A stretch of DNA of 64,000 nucleotides, taken from NCBI GenBank assembly GCA_028871345.1, contig JAGWNK010000006.1:49890-113889 (forward strand). Direction: 5' to 3'. Source of the stretch: Alphaproteobacteria bacterium (GTDB lineage: Bacteria; Pseudomonadota; Alphaproteobacteria; Micropepsales; Micropepsaceae). The first letter of the stretch is position 1. Every line of letters starts with the position of its first letter. The notes beneath the pieces are model-generated. The model made no database searches, was not told the origin of the DNA, and saw nothing but the letters and a program-made list of their open reading frames with translations. Of the stretch, positions 8,574 through 16,504 are shown piece after piece. The translations under genes and the position numbers were made by a program.

Positions 8574-9638
8574 ATGGCAAAACCTCGCATCGTCGCGGCC
8601 ATGTCGGGAGGCGTGGATTCCTCCGTCACCGCCGCGCTCTTGCAGCGTCAGGGCTACGACGTGGTCGGCGTCACCATGCGCCTCTACAGCGGCGCGCCGC
8701 AGCGCAAGGGCGCCTGCTGCGCCGGCCAGGACATCTACGATGCGCGGCGTGTGGCCGAGAAGCTGGGCATCCCCCATTACGTGCTGGATTATGAGGCGCG
8801 CTTCCGCGAGCGCGTCATCGCCGATTTTGCCGAGACCTATGCCCGCGGCGAGACGCCCATTCCCTGCGTGCGCTGCAACGAGCGCGTCAAGTTCGCCGAC
8901 CTGCTCGACAGCGCGCGCGCCCTGGGCGCCGAGGCGCTGGCCACGGGCCATTACGTGCGCCGCATCGACGGGCCCGGCGGCGTGGAACTGCATCGCGGCG
9001 CCGACGACGTCCGCGATCAGAGCTATTTCCTCTTCGCCACCACGACCGTGCAGCTCGACGCCTTGCGCTTTCCGCTCGGCGGCATGGCCAAGCCCGAAGT
9101 GCGCGCCGTCGCCGTCGAGCTCGGTCTCGTCACGGCCGACAAACCCGACAGCCAGGACATCTGCTTCGTGGCCGGGGGGGATTACGCCGACACGGTGAAG
9201 AGGCTGGCGCCCGATGCGGCGCGCCCCGGCGCCATCGTCGATCGCGACGGGCGCGAGCTCGGCCGCCATGACGGGGTGATCCATTTCACGGTTGGCCAGC
9301 GCAAGGGCCTGGGCCTGTCCGGCCATGACGAGCCGCTCTTCGTGCTCTCCATCGATGCGGCCAAGGCCGAGGTCGTGGTCGGTCCGCGCCAGGCGCTGCG
9401 ATCGAAGACGATCGCGCTGCGCGAGGTGAACTGGCTCGCAGATCCCGCGGAGGCGGCAGACTGCGCGGTGAAAGTGCGCTCCATGCGTCCGCCGGTGCCC
9501 GCCAAGGTGAAGGCGGGCGATGGTTGCACCGCCACGGTGGAGCTGTTGTCGCCGGAGGAAGCCATCGCGCCGGGGCAGGCCTGCGTCTTCTACAAAGGTT
9601 CGCGCCTGTTGGGCGGCGGCTGGATCACGCGCGGCTGA
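8574..9638 (+). CDS. mnmA: tRNA-specific 2-thiouridylase MnmA
   Basis: MnmA activates U34 of tRNA-Lys, -Glu and -Gln with ATP and inserts sulfur to give s2U. The 354-residue protein begins [17 protein letters not shown], where SGGVDSS (11-17) is the PP-loop ATP site. The catalytic cysteines are recognisable as Cys98 in PCVRCN and Cys197 in DSQDICFV. The C-terminal beta-barrel follows, with [11 protein letters not shown] and a final [18 protein letters not shown]. Length is normal. ATG 8574 is chosen because homology starts there. It lies 40 bases after flgL and just before a tRNA gene, a fitting neighbour though possibly by chance. Confidence 0.95.
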   Translation: MAKPRIVAAMSGGVDSSVTAALLQRQGYDVVGVTMRLYSGAPQRKGACCAGQDIYDARRVAEKLGIPHYVLDYEARFRERVIADFAETYARGETPIPCVRCNERVKFADLLDSARALGAEALATGHYVRRIDGPGGVELHRGADDVRDQSYFLFATTTVQLDALRFPLGGMAKPEVRAVAVELGLVTADKPDSQDICFVAGGDYADTVKRLAPDAARPGAIVDRDGRELGRHDGVIHFTVGQRKGLGLSGHDEPLFVLSIDAAKAEVVVGPRQALRSKTIALREVNWLADPAEAADCAVKVRSMRPPVPAKVKAGDGCTATVELLSPEEAIAPGQACVFYKGSRLLGGGWITRG

Positions 9639-9727
9639 ACCGAGCAGGGACGCCGCCCCGTCTTTTGCACGCTGCCCGCGGGTTGTGCGCAGTCGCGTTG
9701 GCCCCTGGCGTGCGGGCGGGCGGCAAC

Positions 9728-9756
9728 TTGACAGCCCCGGGCAGCCCTCCTACATC
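9728..9756 (+). promoter_or_regulatory. Sigma-70 promoter of the tRNA-Met gene
   Basis: A perfect -35 TTGACA (9728-9733) is followed after exactly 17 bases by TACATC (9751-9756), a partial match to the -10 consensus. Transcription would start a few bases before the mature tRNA 5' end at 9769. Confidence 0.65.
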
Positions 9757-9768
9757 CCCTCGCCGCGT

Positions 9769-9843
9769 GGCAGCGTAGCTCAGCGGTAGAGCAGGGGAAT
9801 CATAATCCCTTGGTCGGGGGTTCAAATCCCTCCGCTGCTACCA
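9769..9843 (+). tRNA. tRNA-Met (anticodon CAT), elongator type
   Basis: A complete cloverleaf folds. The acceptor stem is GGCAGCG paired with CGCTGCT, the D stem GCTC/GAGC has a short seven-base loop, and the anticodon stem GGGGA/TCCCT encloses ATCATAA. Anticodon CAT is at 9801-9803, the T stem is GGGGG/CCCTC with loop TTCAAAT, and CCA is encoded. The core around the anticodon (GAATCATAATCC) resembles alphaproteobacterial elongator tRNA-Met. A lysidine-modified tRNA-Ile2 also has CAT and is the less likely alternative. Confidence 0.92.
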
Positions 9844-10850
9844 TCTCCAGCCGGATTGCTCTTGGACAGCGCCGCACCTGCGTGCGGCCTGGCGAGGCAT
9901 GCCTTTACCCAGCCGAAGCACGGGCAGCCGTGAAAGCGCTCGTAGAGGATCATGCAGGGGCAGTTGAAGGCGAGGCCGTAGAGGAACATGGCCAGGAGCA
10001 GGTACAGCAGATCGTAGAGTGGCGCCCATGCCTGGGCGAGAGCCCAGACGACGACCGTCAGCCCCGCCTTCGATCGGTAGGAGAAGGCGACTTTCGCCGG
10101 GACGAGGCAGAAGCTGAGATAGAGATGCAGGCCGCCGATCAAGAGCAATCCCGACAGCGTCAGCCCGGCGACAATGAGATATCCGAACAGGACGACTGCT
10201 GCGATCCGCACCGCCATGGCCGGCGTCGCGCCCAGCCGGGGCGTCAGCATGGGAACGTTGCGCTGATACAAAAGATAGTCCGGCGCGGCATTCGACAATT
10301 CGGTTTCTTCGTCCCGCGCCCGCTTGACCATCAAGGGCAGCAGGACGGCGGTGGTGATCAGCAGGGTTGCCCAGTTGAGCATCGCCAGGCTCGCACCCCA
10401 GCACCACAACAGGAGCGAGGCGTACATCGGGTGGCGCGCCAGCGCGTAGGGGCCGGTGGTCATCAAGGTGTGGCTGCGCTTGATCTCGATGCCGTCCGAC
10501 CACATGCGGCGGATGGCGATCTTGGCCCACACGTGCCAGATGACGGCCGCCGTCATCAGCGCGATGCCGAGGGCGCTATAGAGATACTGCAGGATGCCGG
10601 CCGGCCGGAGCTGGGCGAGGCTGTTGAGCCAGAAGGGGAACAGCACCAGCACGCCGATCAGCATCTCGCGCGTCGAGAAGAAATGGGCGCGCCCCGTGGC
10701 GAGCGGCTCGGGATGGCGGGCGTGTTCGAGGAATTTGAGCCCCGCGGCGGCAAGCAGGAGGAGTCCGCTCGCGTAAATCCAGGCCATCCCGGCCAGGAAC
10801 AGTGCGGGATTGATGGATTGCGCCGCCACTTGCCGGATCAGGTCTGCCAT
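9822..10850 (-). CDS. Polytopic membrane methyltransferase, ICMT/PEMT-like
   Basis: The 342-residue integral membrane protein has about eight hydrophobic segments. Its centre carries the SAM-binding signature of isoprenylcysteine/phospholipid methyltransferases: TTGPYALARHPMYASLLL (about 130-147), followed by an acidic DEETEL and a Y-x-Y-like DYLLYQRNVP. The N-terminal and C-terminal membrane regions are additions to the usual ICMT core. The tail is cysteine-rich (NCPCMILYERFHGCPCFGW). It is the last gene of a four-gene cluster and overlaps the Lgt-like gene by 13 bases. The likely role is methylation of a lipid or lipid-linked group, but the substrate is unknown. Its stop codon lies inside the T-loop of the convergent tRNA-Met gene. 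Confidence 0.72.
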   Translation of the reverse strand: MADLIRQVAAQSINPALFLAGMAWIYASGLLLLAAAGLKFLEHARHPEPLATGRAHFFSTREMLIGVLVLFPFWLNSLAQLRPAGILQYLYSALGIALMTAAVIWHVWAKIAIRRMWSDGIEIKRSHTLMTTGPYALARHPMYASLLLWCWGASLAMLNWATLLITTAVLLPLMVKRARDEETELSNAAPDYLLYQRNVPMLTPRLGATPAMAVRIAAVVLFGYLIVAGLTLSGLLLIGGLHLYLSFCLVPAKVAFSYRSKAGLTVVVWALAQAWAPLYDLLYLLLAMFLYGLAFNCPCMILYERFHGCPCFGWVKACLARPHAGAALSKSNPAGDGSSGGI

Positions 10851-11470
10851 CTGGGCGCCCTCCGCTGCTGCACCACCGACAGCACGATGGGCAGGAACAG
10901 CAGCGACAGGTACTGATAGATCGTGAGATCGAACAGCACGCGCGGCTCGGTGCGCACGAATTCGATGAAGAAGCGCATCACCATGTAGGCGATGAGGTAG
11001 AGCGGGAACAGCAGGTCGACCCGTCCGGTGCGGCGATAGAAGAGATAGAGCGCCCCGGCCATGGTGAACTGGAAGGCGCTCTCCACCAGCTGCACGGGCA
11101 CGAAGAAATGCCCGCCGCAGCAGCCGTAGAGGTAGCAGCCGATCTTGCCGAAGCCCACCGCCACCGCCAGCGGGATGGCGAAACGGCCGCCGAAAGCCTC
11201 GTCACGCTGGCCCGAGTGCCGCTTGTAGAGGTTGAGCGCAACGAAGGCCCCCAGCATCGCTCCCATGATGCTCTTTCCGGACAGGATGAGGTCGGGCCGC
11301 AGGCCGTAGGACAGCCACACCGGCAGCTTGGCGCCGATGATGAAGCCGGCCACCGCCACGATGTAGATGTCGAAGCGTTTGCGCCGGTCGGGCTTGGGCA
11401 TGTCGAGGGCCTTTGCCGTCAGGAAGGCGGCAATGGCCCCGATGACCGACATGGTGTCGTACCAGAACAT
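10838..11470 (-). CDS. Short Lgt-like (prolipoprotein diacylglyceryl transferase family) membrane protein
   Basis: The 210-residue multi-spanning protein keeps several landmarks of Lgt: GKIGCYLYGCCGG (108-120) at the position of the family's GRIGNF motif, VPVQLVES (124-131), and RFFIEFVRTEP (166-176). Lgt transfers diacylglyceryl from phosphatidylglycerol to lipoprotein cysteines. This protein is much shorter than true Lgt (about 290 residues) and has extra cysteines in the active-site-like loop, so it is probably a paralogue acting on a different acceptor. It lies three bases after the small membrane protein and overlaps the methyltransferase gene, which implies one transcript with the radical SAM gene. 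Confidence 0.72.
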   Translation of the reverse strand: MFWYDTMSVIGAIAAFLTAKALDMPKPDRRKRFDIYIVAVAGFIIGAKLPVWLSYGLRPDLILSGKSIMGAMLGAFVALNLYKRHSGQRDEAFGGRFAIPLAVAVGFGKIGCYLYGCCGGHFFVPVQLVESAFQFTMAGALYLFYRRTGRVDLLFPLYLIAYMVMRFFIEFVRTEPRVLFDLTIYQYLSLLFLPIVLSVVQQRRAPRWQT

Positions 11471-11473
11471 CTC

Positions 11474-11767
11474 TCAGTGGCCGGGGACGTAGGTGATCGC
11501 CGCATAGACGGCGGCCACGGCCAGCGCCGCGATGATTCCCCAGCGGATGCCGGGGTTCGGCGTGCGGATCGCGATCCACAGGCCGACACCGACGAAGACC
11601 ACGCCATAGAGGACGAAGATGATGGTCGTGACGTTGGGGATCTGCGCTCCTGCCAACGACACGAGGCCGACGGGCACGCAGGTGAAGACGAACAAGAGGG
11701 GTATGGCGATCAGCGTCAGGATGAAGGCGATGATCTTGTGCGATGTCGGGATGTCGGAGTCTGCCAT
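11474..11767 (-). CDS. Small three-helix membrane protein of the radical SAM cluster
   Basis: The 97-residue protein has three hydrophobic segments (about 12-38, 47-66 and 74-92) and polar ends. I do not recognise a family. GAAGGAG seven to eight bases before ATG 11767 makes the start secure. It sits 82 bases after the radical SAM gene and three bases before the Lgt-like gene on the same strand. A partner or subunit role in a membrane-lipid modification pathway is inferred from position only. Confidence 0.72.
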   Translation of the reverse strand: MADSDIPTSHKIIAFILTLIAIPLLFVFTCVPVGLVSLAGAQIPNVTTIIFVLYGVVFVGVGLWIAIRTPNPGIRWGIIAALAVAAVYAAITYVPGH

Positions 11768-11849
11768 GGCTTGTCTCCTTCGGTGGAACAGCAGACGGAA
11801 CAGCGCGCGGAACGCGAGAAAGCGGGGAACGCCGCCGGGCAGAACGTGG

Positions 11850-13166
11850 TCATGGCGGCCTGCCCTTCAGCGCATTGTGGATGCAGAACGGCACGATCTT
11901 GCCGTCGCCCGCCGACACCCCGGTGCAGCATTTCCTGACGCGCTCGAAATCGAAGGTGCCGGCATCCATGAAATTCTTCACCACGAGGCGCACGATCTTC
12001 ATGTCCTCGTGACAGGAGCCGCCGCCTTCGGCGAAGGCTTGCAGCTTCTCGAGCATGAATGAGCCGCCGAGCAGGCGGCCGATGAAGCAGTCGCAGGCGT
12101 CCTTGCGCAGGTAGTCGAGGATGGACTTGTCGAAGGCGATGCGGTTGGCGATCTTGTCCTTGCACTGGGCGAGATCGACATGCGCCCCCAGCGAGTAGAC
12201 CTTGTCGCCCTGGCAGAACAGGAAGCCCAGCGAGGTGCAGTTTTCGTGCGAACAGGGCAGCGGAACGATGTCTTCGTAGGCAGCCATCCCGCTCGAGGCG
12301 ATCGCCAGCAGGATGTCTTCCTGCAGCACCGTGGCAATGTCGCAGCCGGCGGCACTGCCCACCTTCGTCAGCCGCTGGAAGGTGATGCCCGAGATGTGGC
12401 GCGTCTTGACTGCCAGCGCCAGGATGGCGGGGATCTGGGCGAGATTGCCCTCATAGACCGTGACGGCGAGGCAGATTTTGATCTCCGCCGCGTTCAGCTT
12501 CTCGATGATCTCGCGCTTTGCCGCCACCAGGCGTCGCCCTCGCAACCTCTCGCTGACGTCATCGTCGAAACCGTCGAACTGCAGGTAGATTTCGATGCGG
12601 TCCCGGTGGGCGCGGATCTTCTCGAACACCGCATCGTCGCGCAGCAGCGCCAGGCCGTTGGTATTGACGAGGATGCGCCCGATGTCGTGCTTGAGCGCCT
12701 CGTCGACGAGATCGCAGAATGCAGGATGCAGCAGGCATTCGCCGCCCGAGATCTGCAGAACTTCGAGCTTGCCGCCTTCCACCTTGAGCAGTGCCGCCAG
12801 CCGCGCCCGGAATTCGTCGAGGGAGATATGGTTCTTGCCCTTGTCGCCGAAATAGCAGATCGGGCAGGCGAGGTCGCAACAATCCGTCACCTCGATCAGT
12901 CCCGTGCAGACGTGCTGAGTGTGGGCGTCGCACCAGCCGCAATCTTCGCCGCAGCGGCCGTGGTAGGTCGTGATCGGCACGAAGGCCTTGCCGGGCAGGT
13001 CGAAGGTCTTGTCGAAGAAGCGCTTCGCGTCCTTGGCGACCTGCACCGTCGAGCGGCCATGTGCGGCGCAGGTCTTCTCCAGAAAGACGTCCTTGCCTTT
13101 GATGATCTTGCGGGCCGGAACCGCCTCCAGGCAGACGGGACAGAGGGACTCGGTTTCCGGCTTCAT
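11850..13166 (-). CDS. Radical SAM protein of the Tes/HMPTM (MJ0619-like) family
   Basis: The 438-residue protein has the radical SAM cluster motif Cys97-x3-Cys101-x2-Cys104 (TDCCDLACPICYFGD), then LQISGGEC and VNTNG motifs and YLQFDGF. It also has an N-terminal metal-binding-like section (Cys9, Cys12, Cys33), a CGEDCGWCDAHTQHVC segment and many C-terminal cysteines (305, 310, 318, 335, 358, 360, 385, 413, 414, 428). This layout, with HTQHVC then IEVTDCCDLACPIC, is that of the family holding archaeal tetraether lipid synthase, formerly annotated as a pterin methyltransferase. Archaeal Tes joins lipid tails through C-C bonds. The Lgt-like and methyltransferase neighbours favour a lipid substrate here. 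The exact reaction is inference. Confidence 0.82.
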   Translation of the reverse strand: MKPETESLCPVCLEAVPARKIIKGKDVFLEKTCAAHGRSTVQVAKDAKRFFDKTFDLPGKAFVPITTYHGRCGEDCGWCDAHTQHVCTGLIEVTDCCDLACPICYFGDKGKNHISLDEFRARLAALLKVEGGKLEVLQISGGECLLHPAFCDLVDEALKHDIGRILVNTNGLALLRDDAVFEKIRAHRDRIEIYLQFDGFDDDVSERLRGRRLVAAKREIIEKLNAAEIKICLAVTVYEGNLAQIPAILALAVKTRHISGITFQRLTKVGSAAGCDIATVLQEDILLAIASSGMAAYEDIVPLPCSHENCTSLGFLFCQGDKVYSLGAHVDLAQCKDKIANRIAFDKSILDYLRKDACDCFIGRLLGGSFMLEKLQAFAEGGGSCHEDMKIVRLVVKNFMDAGTFDFERVRKCCTGVSAGDGKIVPFCIHNALKGRPP

Positions 13167-13370
13167 GTCGCGCGCCCTGGGCCGCGGACAACCCTGGAGC
13201 GAATGCGGCGCCCTGGAAATGTGGCGCAGGGAAGCGGGTGGCCCGACCGTCGGGGCCTTCGGAACTCAAGCGACTGATTTCATTGGCCTGCCGACACCGA
13301 GGTGCCGCCGGCCTCGCACCTGGGCTAGCATGGCGTGCCGGAATTTTGGTCCATTCGCGTTCAACGCCGC

Positions 13371-14243
13371 ATGCGCATCTTGCTGATCGCTCTTGTTCTG
13401 CTGGCCGTGCCGGCCCACGCCTCCCACACGCGCACGCTGACCATAGACGGGCGCACGCGCACCTTTCACGTCTACCGTCCCGCAGCGCGCGGACCGGCCA
13501 GGCCCTTGGCGCTCGTGGTCGTGCTGCACGGCGGCTTCGGTTCGGGCGCTCAGGCGGAACACGCGTATCACTGGGACGAGGAGGCCGATCGCGACGGGTT
13601 CGTCATCGCTTATCCCGACGGATTCCGCCGCAGCTGGAATGCGGGCGGGATCTGTTGCGGCCCCGCCAACAGCGACAAGGTCGACGATCTCGCGTTTCTT
13701 ACCGCCCTCATCGGCGACCTCGAGAAGACGGAAGGCATCGATGCCAAACGCGTCTATCTCGCCGGCATGTCGAACGGCGCCGCCATGGCCTACTGGTACG
13801 CCTGCAACGGACCGCTTCCCATCGCCGCCGTCGGTTCCGTCTCGGGCAGCCTTGCCGCGCCCTGTGGCAAGGCGCACGCCGTCTCGGTGATGGAAATCCA
13901 CGGAACCGACGATGCCAACATTCCGCTGGCCGGCGGCCATGGCCGCAAGGCGGCAACCAAGGTTCAATGGCTGGCGGTGGCGCGCACCCTGGATATCTTC
14001 CGCAAGGCCGACCACTGCGCGCCGGCCGTGAGCCACGTTTCCGCAGCGGTGACGACCACGGCATCGTTGTGCGAAGGCGGCCGGCAGGTCAGCCTGATCA
14101 CGATTGCGGGCGCCGGCCACCAGTGGCCCGGCAGCTTGCGGCCGCGCCTGCTGGGGCGCCTCATGGGTCTCGATCCGCCGTCATCGGCGCTCGATGCCAC
14201 AAGGACGCTGGGGCAGTTCTTCGCCGCCCACCCGCTCGATTGA
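13371..14243 (+). CDS. Secreted PHB-depolymerase-like / LpqC-family esterase
   Basis: The 290-residue alpha/beta-hydrolase starts with a signal peptide (MRILLIALVLLAVPAHA) and then reads as an extracellular depolymerase or feruloyl-esterase-like enzyme. It has LHGGFGSG (oxyanion region, 52-59), the nucleophile elbow GMSNGAAM with Ser134, an acidic HGTDDANIP and the histidine motif GAGHQWPG. ATG 13371 is preferred to an in-frame GTG at 13335 because the signal peptide begins there. Substrates of the family range from short-chain polyhydroxybutyrate to plant esters, so specificity is open. It is divergent from the radical SAM cluster. Confidence 0.8.
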   Translation: MRILLIALVLLAVPAHASHTRTLTIDGRTRTFHVYRPAARGPARPLALVVVLHGGFGSGAQAEHAYHWDEEADRDGFVIAYPDGFRRSWNAGGICCGPANSDKVDDLAFLTALIGDLEKTEGIDAKRVYLAGMSNGAAMAYWYACNGPLPIAAVGSVSGSLAAPCGKAHAVSVMEIHGTDDANIPLAGGHGRKAATKVQWLAVARTLDIFRKADHCAPAVSHVSAAVTTTASLCEGGRQVSLITIAGAGHQWPGSLRPRLLGRLMGLDPPSSALDATRTLGQFFAAHPLD

Positions 14244-14295
14244 TTCCCGCGGCGCAAGGCCTATACAGGGCGCGCATCTTTTCCTGAGGGTGGAC

Positions 14296-15501
14296 GTGGC
14301 GTTTCCCATCTCGCTGGACGACATCAAGGCTGCCTCCCGTACGATCGAGGGCGCGGTCGAGCGCACCCCGACGCGCCCGTCACGCACGCTGTCCGAGATC
14401 GCCGGCTGCGAGATCTGGCTCAAGTTCGAGAATCTGCAGTTCACGGCGTCCTTCAAGGACCGCGGCGCCTTCAACAAGCTGTCGTCGCTGACGGCAGAGG
14501 AGCGCAGCCGCGGCGTCATCGCCATGTCGGCGGGCAACCACGCGCAAGGGGTGGCCTATCACGCCGGCCGCCTCGGCATTCCGGCGACCATCGTCATGCC
14601 GCGCAACACGCCGTTCTCCAAGGTCAAGCACACCAAGGGCTTCGGTGCCCGCGTCGAGCTGGCGGGCGGCAATCTGAGCGAGGCCTCCTACCGTGCCCGC
14701 GAGATCGCCGCCGCCGAGAATCTCGTATTCGTCCATCCCTATGACGATCCCAAGATCATTGCCGGGCAGGCCACGGTGGCGGTCGAGATGCTGTTCGACA
14801 CGCCCCACCTCGACGCCATCGTCGTGCCCATCGGCGGCGGCGGGCTGATCTCCGGCATCGCCATCGCCGCCAAGGCGCTGAAGCCCGAGATCGACATCTA
14901 TGGCGTGCAGACGCGCGTCTATCCCTCGATGTACAACGCCGTGAAGCACGCCTCGCTGCCTTGCGTGGGCCAGACCATGGCCGAAGGCATCGCGGTCAAG
15001 GATCCCGGCGTTCTCACCACGCCGGTTGTCCGCGCCCTGGTGAAAGACATCCTGCTCGTCGGCGAAACCGACATCGAGCACTCCATCGCCTCCCTCCTGG
15101 AGATCGAGAAGACGCTGGTGGAGGGCGCCGCCGCCGCCGTCTATGCCGCGGTGATCGCCAACCGCGAGATCTTCAAAGGCCGCAAGGTCGGCCTCGTGCT
15201 TTCGGGCGGCAATGTCGACATGCGCCTCCTGTCGAACGTCATCCTGCGCGAGCTGTCGCGCGAAGGCCGCATTCTGTCTTTGGTGATCGAGATCGTCGAC
15301 CGCCCGGGCGTCCTGGCGCAGATCGCCACGCTGGTGGGCGAAGGAGGCGGCAACATCTTGGAGGTGGCGCACAACCGCATGGCCACCGATACCTCGGCCA
15401 AGCTCGCCGACCTCGGCATGACCGTCGAAACGCGTGACGCCGAACACGCCGCCGACATCAAACAGCGCCTCGAAGCGGCCGGTTTCCGGCTGAAGAAGTG
15501 A
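14296..15501 (+). CDS. Threonine ammonia-lyase (biosynthetic/catabolic IlvA-TdcB type) with ACT domain
   Basis: This PLP enzyme deaminates threonine (and serine) to 2-oxobutyrate, the entry to isoleucine synthesis. The 401-residue protein has the Schiff-base lysine Lys54 in ASFKDRGA, SAGNHAQG at 78-85, the phosphate-binding loop IGGGGLISG at 179-187 and SGGNVD near the end of the catalytic domain. An ACT domain (about 325-401, IEIVDRPGVLAQIA) suggests amino-acid feedback control. GTG 14296 is chosen because GAGGG sits five bases before it. An alternative GTG lies two codons upstream. It follows the esterase by 52 bases on the same strand. Confidence 0.88.
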   Translation: MAFPISLDDIKAASRTIEGAVERTPTRPSRTLSEIAGCEIWLKFENLQFTASFKDRGAFNKLSSLTAEERSRGVIAMSAGNHAQGVAYHAGRLGIPATIVMPRNTPFSKVKHTKGFGARVELAGGNLSEASYRAREIAAAENLVFVHPYDDPKIIAGQATVAVEMLFDTPHLDAIVVPIGGGGLISGIAIAAKALKPEIDIYGVQTRVYPSMYNAVKHASLPCVGQTMAEGIAVKDPGVLTTPVVRALVKDILLVGETDIEHSIASLLEIEKTLVEGAAAAVYAAVIANREIFKGRKVGLVLSGGNVDMRLLSNVILRELSREGRILSLVIEIVDRPGVLAQIATLVGEGGGNILEVAHNRMATDTSAKLADLGMTVETRDAEHAADIKQRLEAAGFRLKK

Positions 15502-15609
15502 GCGCTTTCAGAATCCGCGCCCGTCGCGGAGCGATCTCTTCGCCCTGGCGCAACGAAACTTTGTTCCTTCGGCCAGGCAGGCCCAGCCATGCATGCCGAG
15601 GGAGGTCGT

Positions 15610-15759
15610 TCAGGTAAACAGGAAGAAGAGGGCGACCGCCAATCCGATCATCAGGATCACGCCCAAGTGGCGGGCGAGCCAGCTGCTTTTCACGAGCCGC
15701 GACGACGGCGAGAGCTCCAATTCGTGATGGGCATCGACCAAGCCGCTGATGATTGACAT
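15610..15759 (-). CDS. 49-residue single-span membrane protein
   Basis: ATG 15759 is preceded by GAGGAGG with six to seven bases of spacing, a strong ribosome binding site. The 49-residue product has a polar N-terminal half (SIISGLVDAHHELELSPSS) and a C-terminal hydrophobic helix (about 33-49) ending almost at the stop, so it resembles a tail-anchored membrane peptide. I do not recognise a family. A long inverted repeat and a GC hairpin lie just upstream (15799-15917). The gene is convergent with the threonine ammonia-lyase gene. Confidence 0.6.
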   Translation of the reverse strand: MSIISGLVDAHHELELSPSSRLVKSSWLARHLGVILMIGLAVALFFLFT

Positions 15760-15798
15760 CTCAGCCTCCTCGCGCAGGTGGCTCGCTCGAATAGATCA

Positions 15799-15892
15799 CC
15801 GATCGGACAACTTGTCTCTGACCGAAATCAAGATTTGGCAGAAAATGATTCCCGCGCCGAAGCGGTGCATACGGATGAAGTTGTCCGATCGG
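15799..15892. repeat. Perfect 15-bp inverted repeat with 64-base spacer
   Basis: CCGATCGGACAACTT (15799-15813) recurs as its exact reverse complement at 15878-15892. It lies in the 276-base gap between the 49-residue membrane protein and the CZB gene, so it could form a long-range stem in the leader of the small gene or be a dispersed intergenic repeat. Confidence 0.75.
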
Positions 15893-15897
15893 CAAGG

Positions 15898-15917
15898 GGC
15901 CGCGCCGGGGCGCGGCC
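15898..15917. repeat. Very GC-rich hairpin
   Basis: GGCCGCGCC (15898-15906) pairs perfectly with GGCGCGGCC (15909-15917) around two bases. It lies immediately beside the right arm of the 15-bp inverted repeat. No T-run follows on either strand, so it is not an obvious intrinsic terminator. Confidence 0.6.
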
Positions 15918-16035
15918 TGCCACACCATCGAACCGGTCGGTGGCGTTTGGTGCTCAGCTCGCAGAGCAGTGACGGCGGGCTCTGAAGCGCTGCCCGGCGC
16001 CGAGCTGCGCCCAAAACCGTGATCGCAGGAAACCG

Positions 16036-16395
16036 TCAGGCGGCCGTCGCAACGTCTCTCTTGAGTCGCATGATGGTGACGACCGTTTCCCGCGAGGTTC
16101 TCTCGTATGTCGAGCCGGGGCCGATGGCCTTTTCCACTTCGGCGAATTTCTTCTCGTTGATGAGCGCGGCGACCAGGGCGGCCTGGCGGTGAAATTCCGC
16201 ATGGCTGGCGACGGTGTCTTTGAACGACTGAAGATCGCCGAATCTCGCCCGTCCTTCGCCATGCAGCCACTTTCCGAACTCGCAGGCGCAGTCCGAACGG
16301 ACGGACGCGACATCCATATGTGCTTGCGAGAAAGCTGCATTGCGAAGCTTCAGTTTCCAGTCAACATGCGTCTTGGTCGCTTGGTCGAGGTTCAC
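16036..16395 (-). CDS. Stand-alone CZB (chemoreceptor zinc-binding) domain protein
   Basis: The 119-residue protein matches the CZB domain. A histidine is near the start (KTHVDWKLKLRNA), the cysteine motif is CEFGKWLHGEG (about 38-48), and HAEFHRQAA (about 65-73) supplies further zinc ligands. CZB domains sense zinc or hypochlorite and are usually fused to chemoreceptors or diguanylate cyclases; this one has no partner domain. It starts at GTG 16395, with GGAGG six bases upstream. It may act with a separate chemotaxis or cyclic-di-GMP protein, which is inference. Confidence 0.8.
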   Translation of the reverse strand: MNLDQATKTHVDWKLKLRNAAFSQAHMDVASVRSDCACEFGKWLHGEGRARFGDLQSFKDTVASHAEFHRQAALVAALINEKKFAEVEKAIGPGSTYERTSRETVVTIMRLKRDVATAA

Positions 16396-16504
16396 GGCAG
16401 CCTCCGTTGGCAGGCGAATTCGGTCGACAACCTAAACGCGATAGTTGAAGGAATGCTTTAACGGCGCGACTGGCCGGAGCGGCAATTGCGCGCAAACGGA
16501 CGCG

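Noticed and set aside
9769..9843. tRNA-Ile2 (lysidine-modified CAT)
   Set aside because: The anticodon-arm and T-arm sequences fit elongator tRNA-Met of alphaproteobacteria better; not fully excluded.
11716..11853. ATGA overlap at the end of the radical SAM gene leading to a 45-codon frame
   Set aside because: The frame overlaps the small membrane protein out of frame, is Ser/Arg-rich and lacks its own ribosome binding site; GAAGGAG clearly serves ATG 11767.
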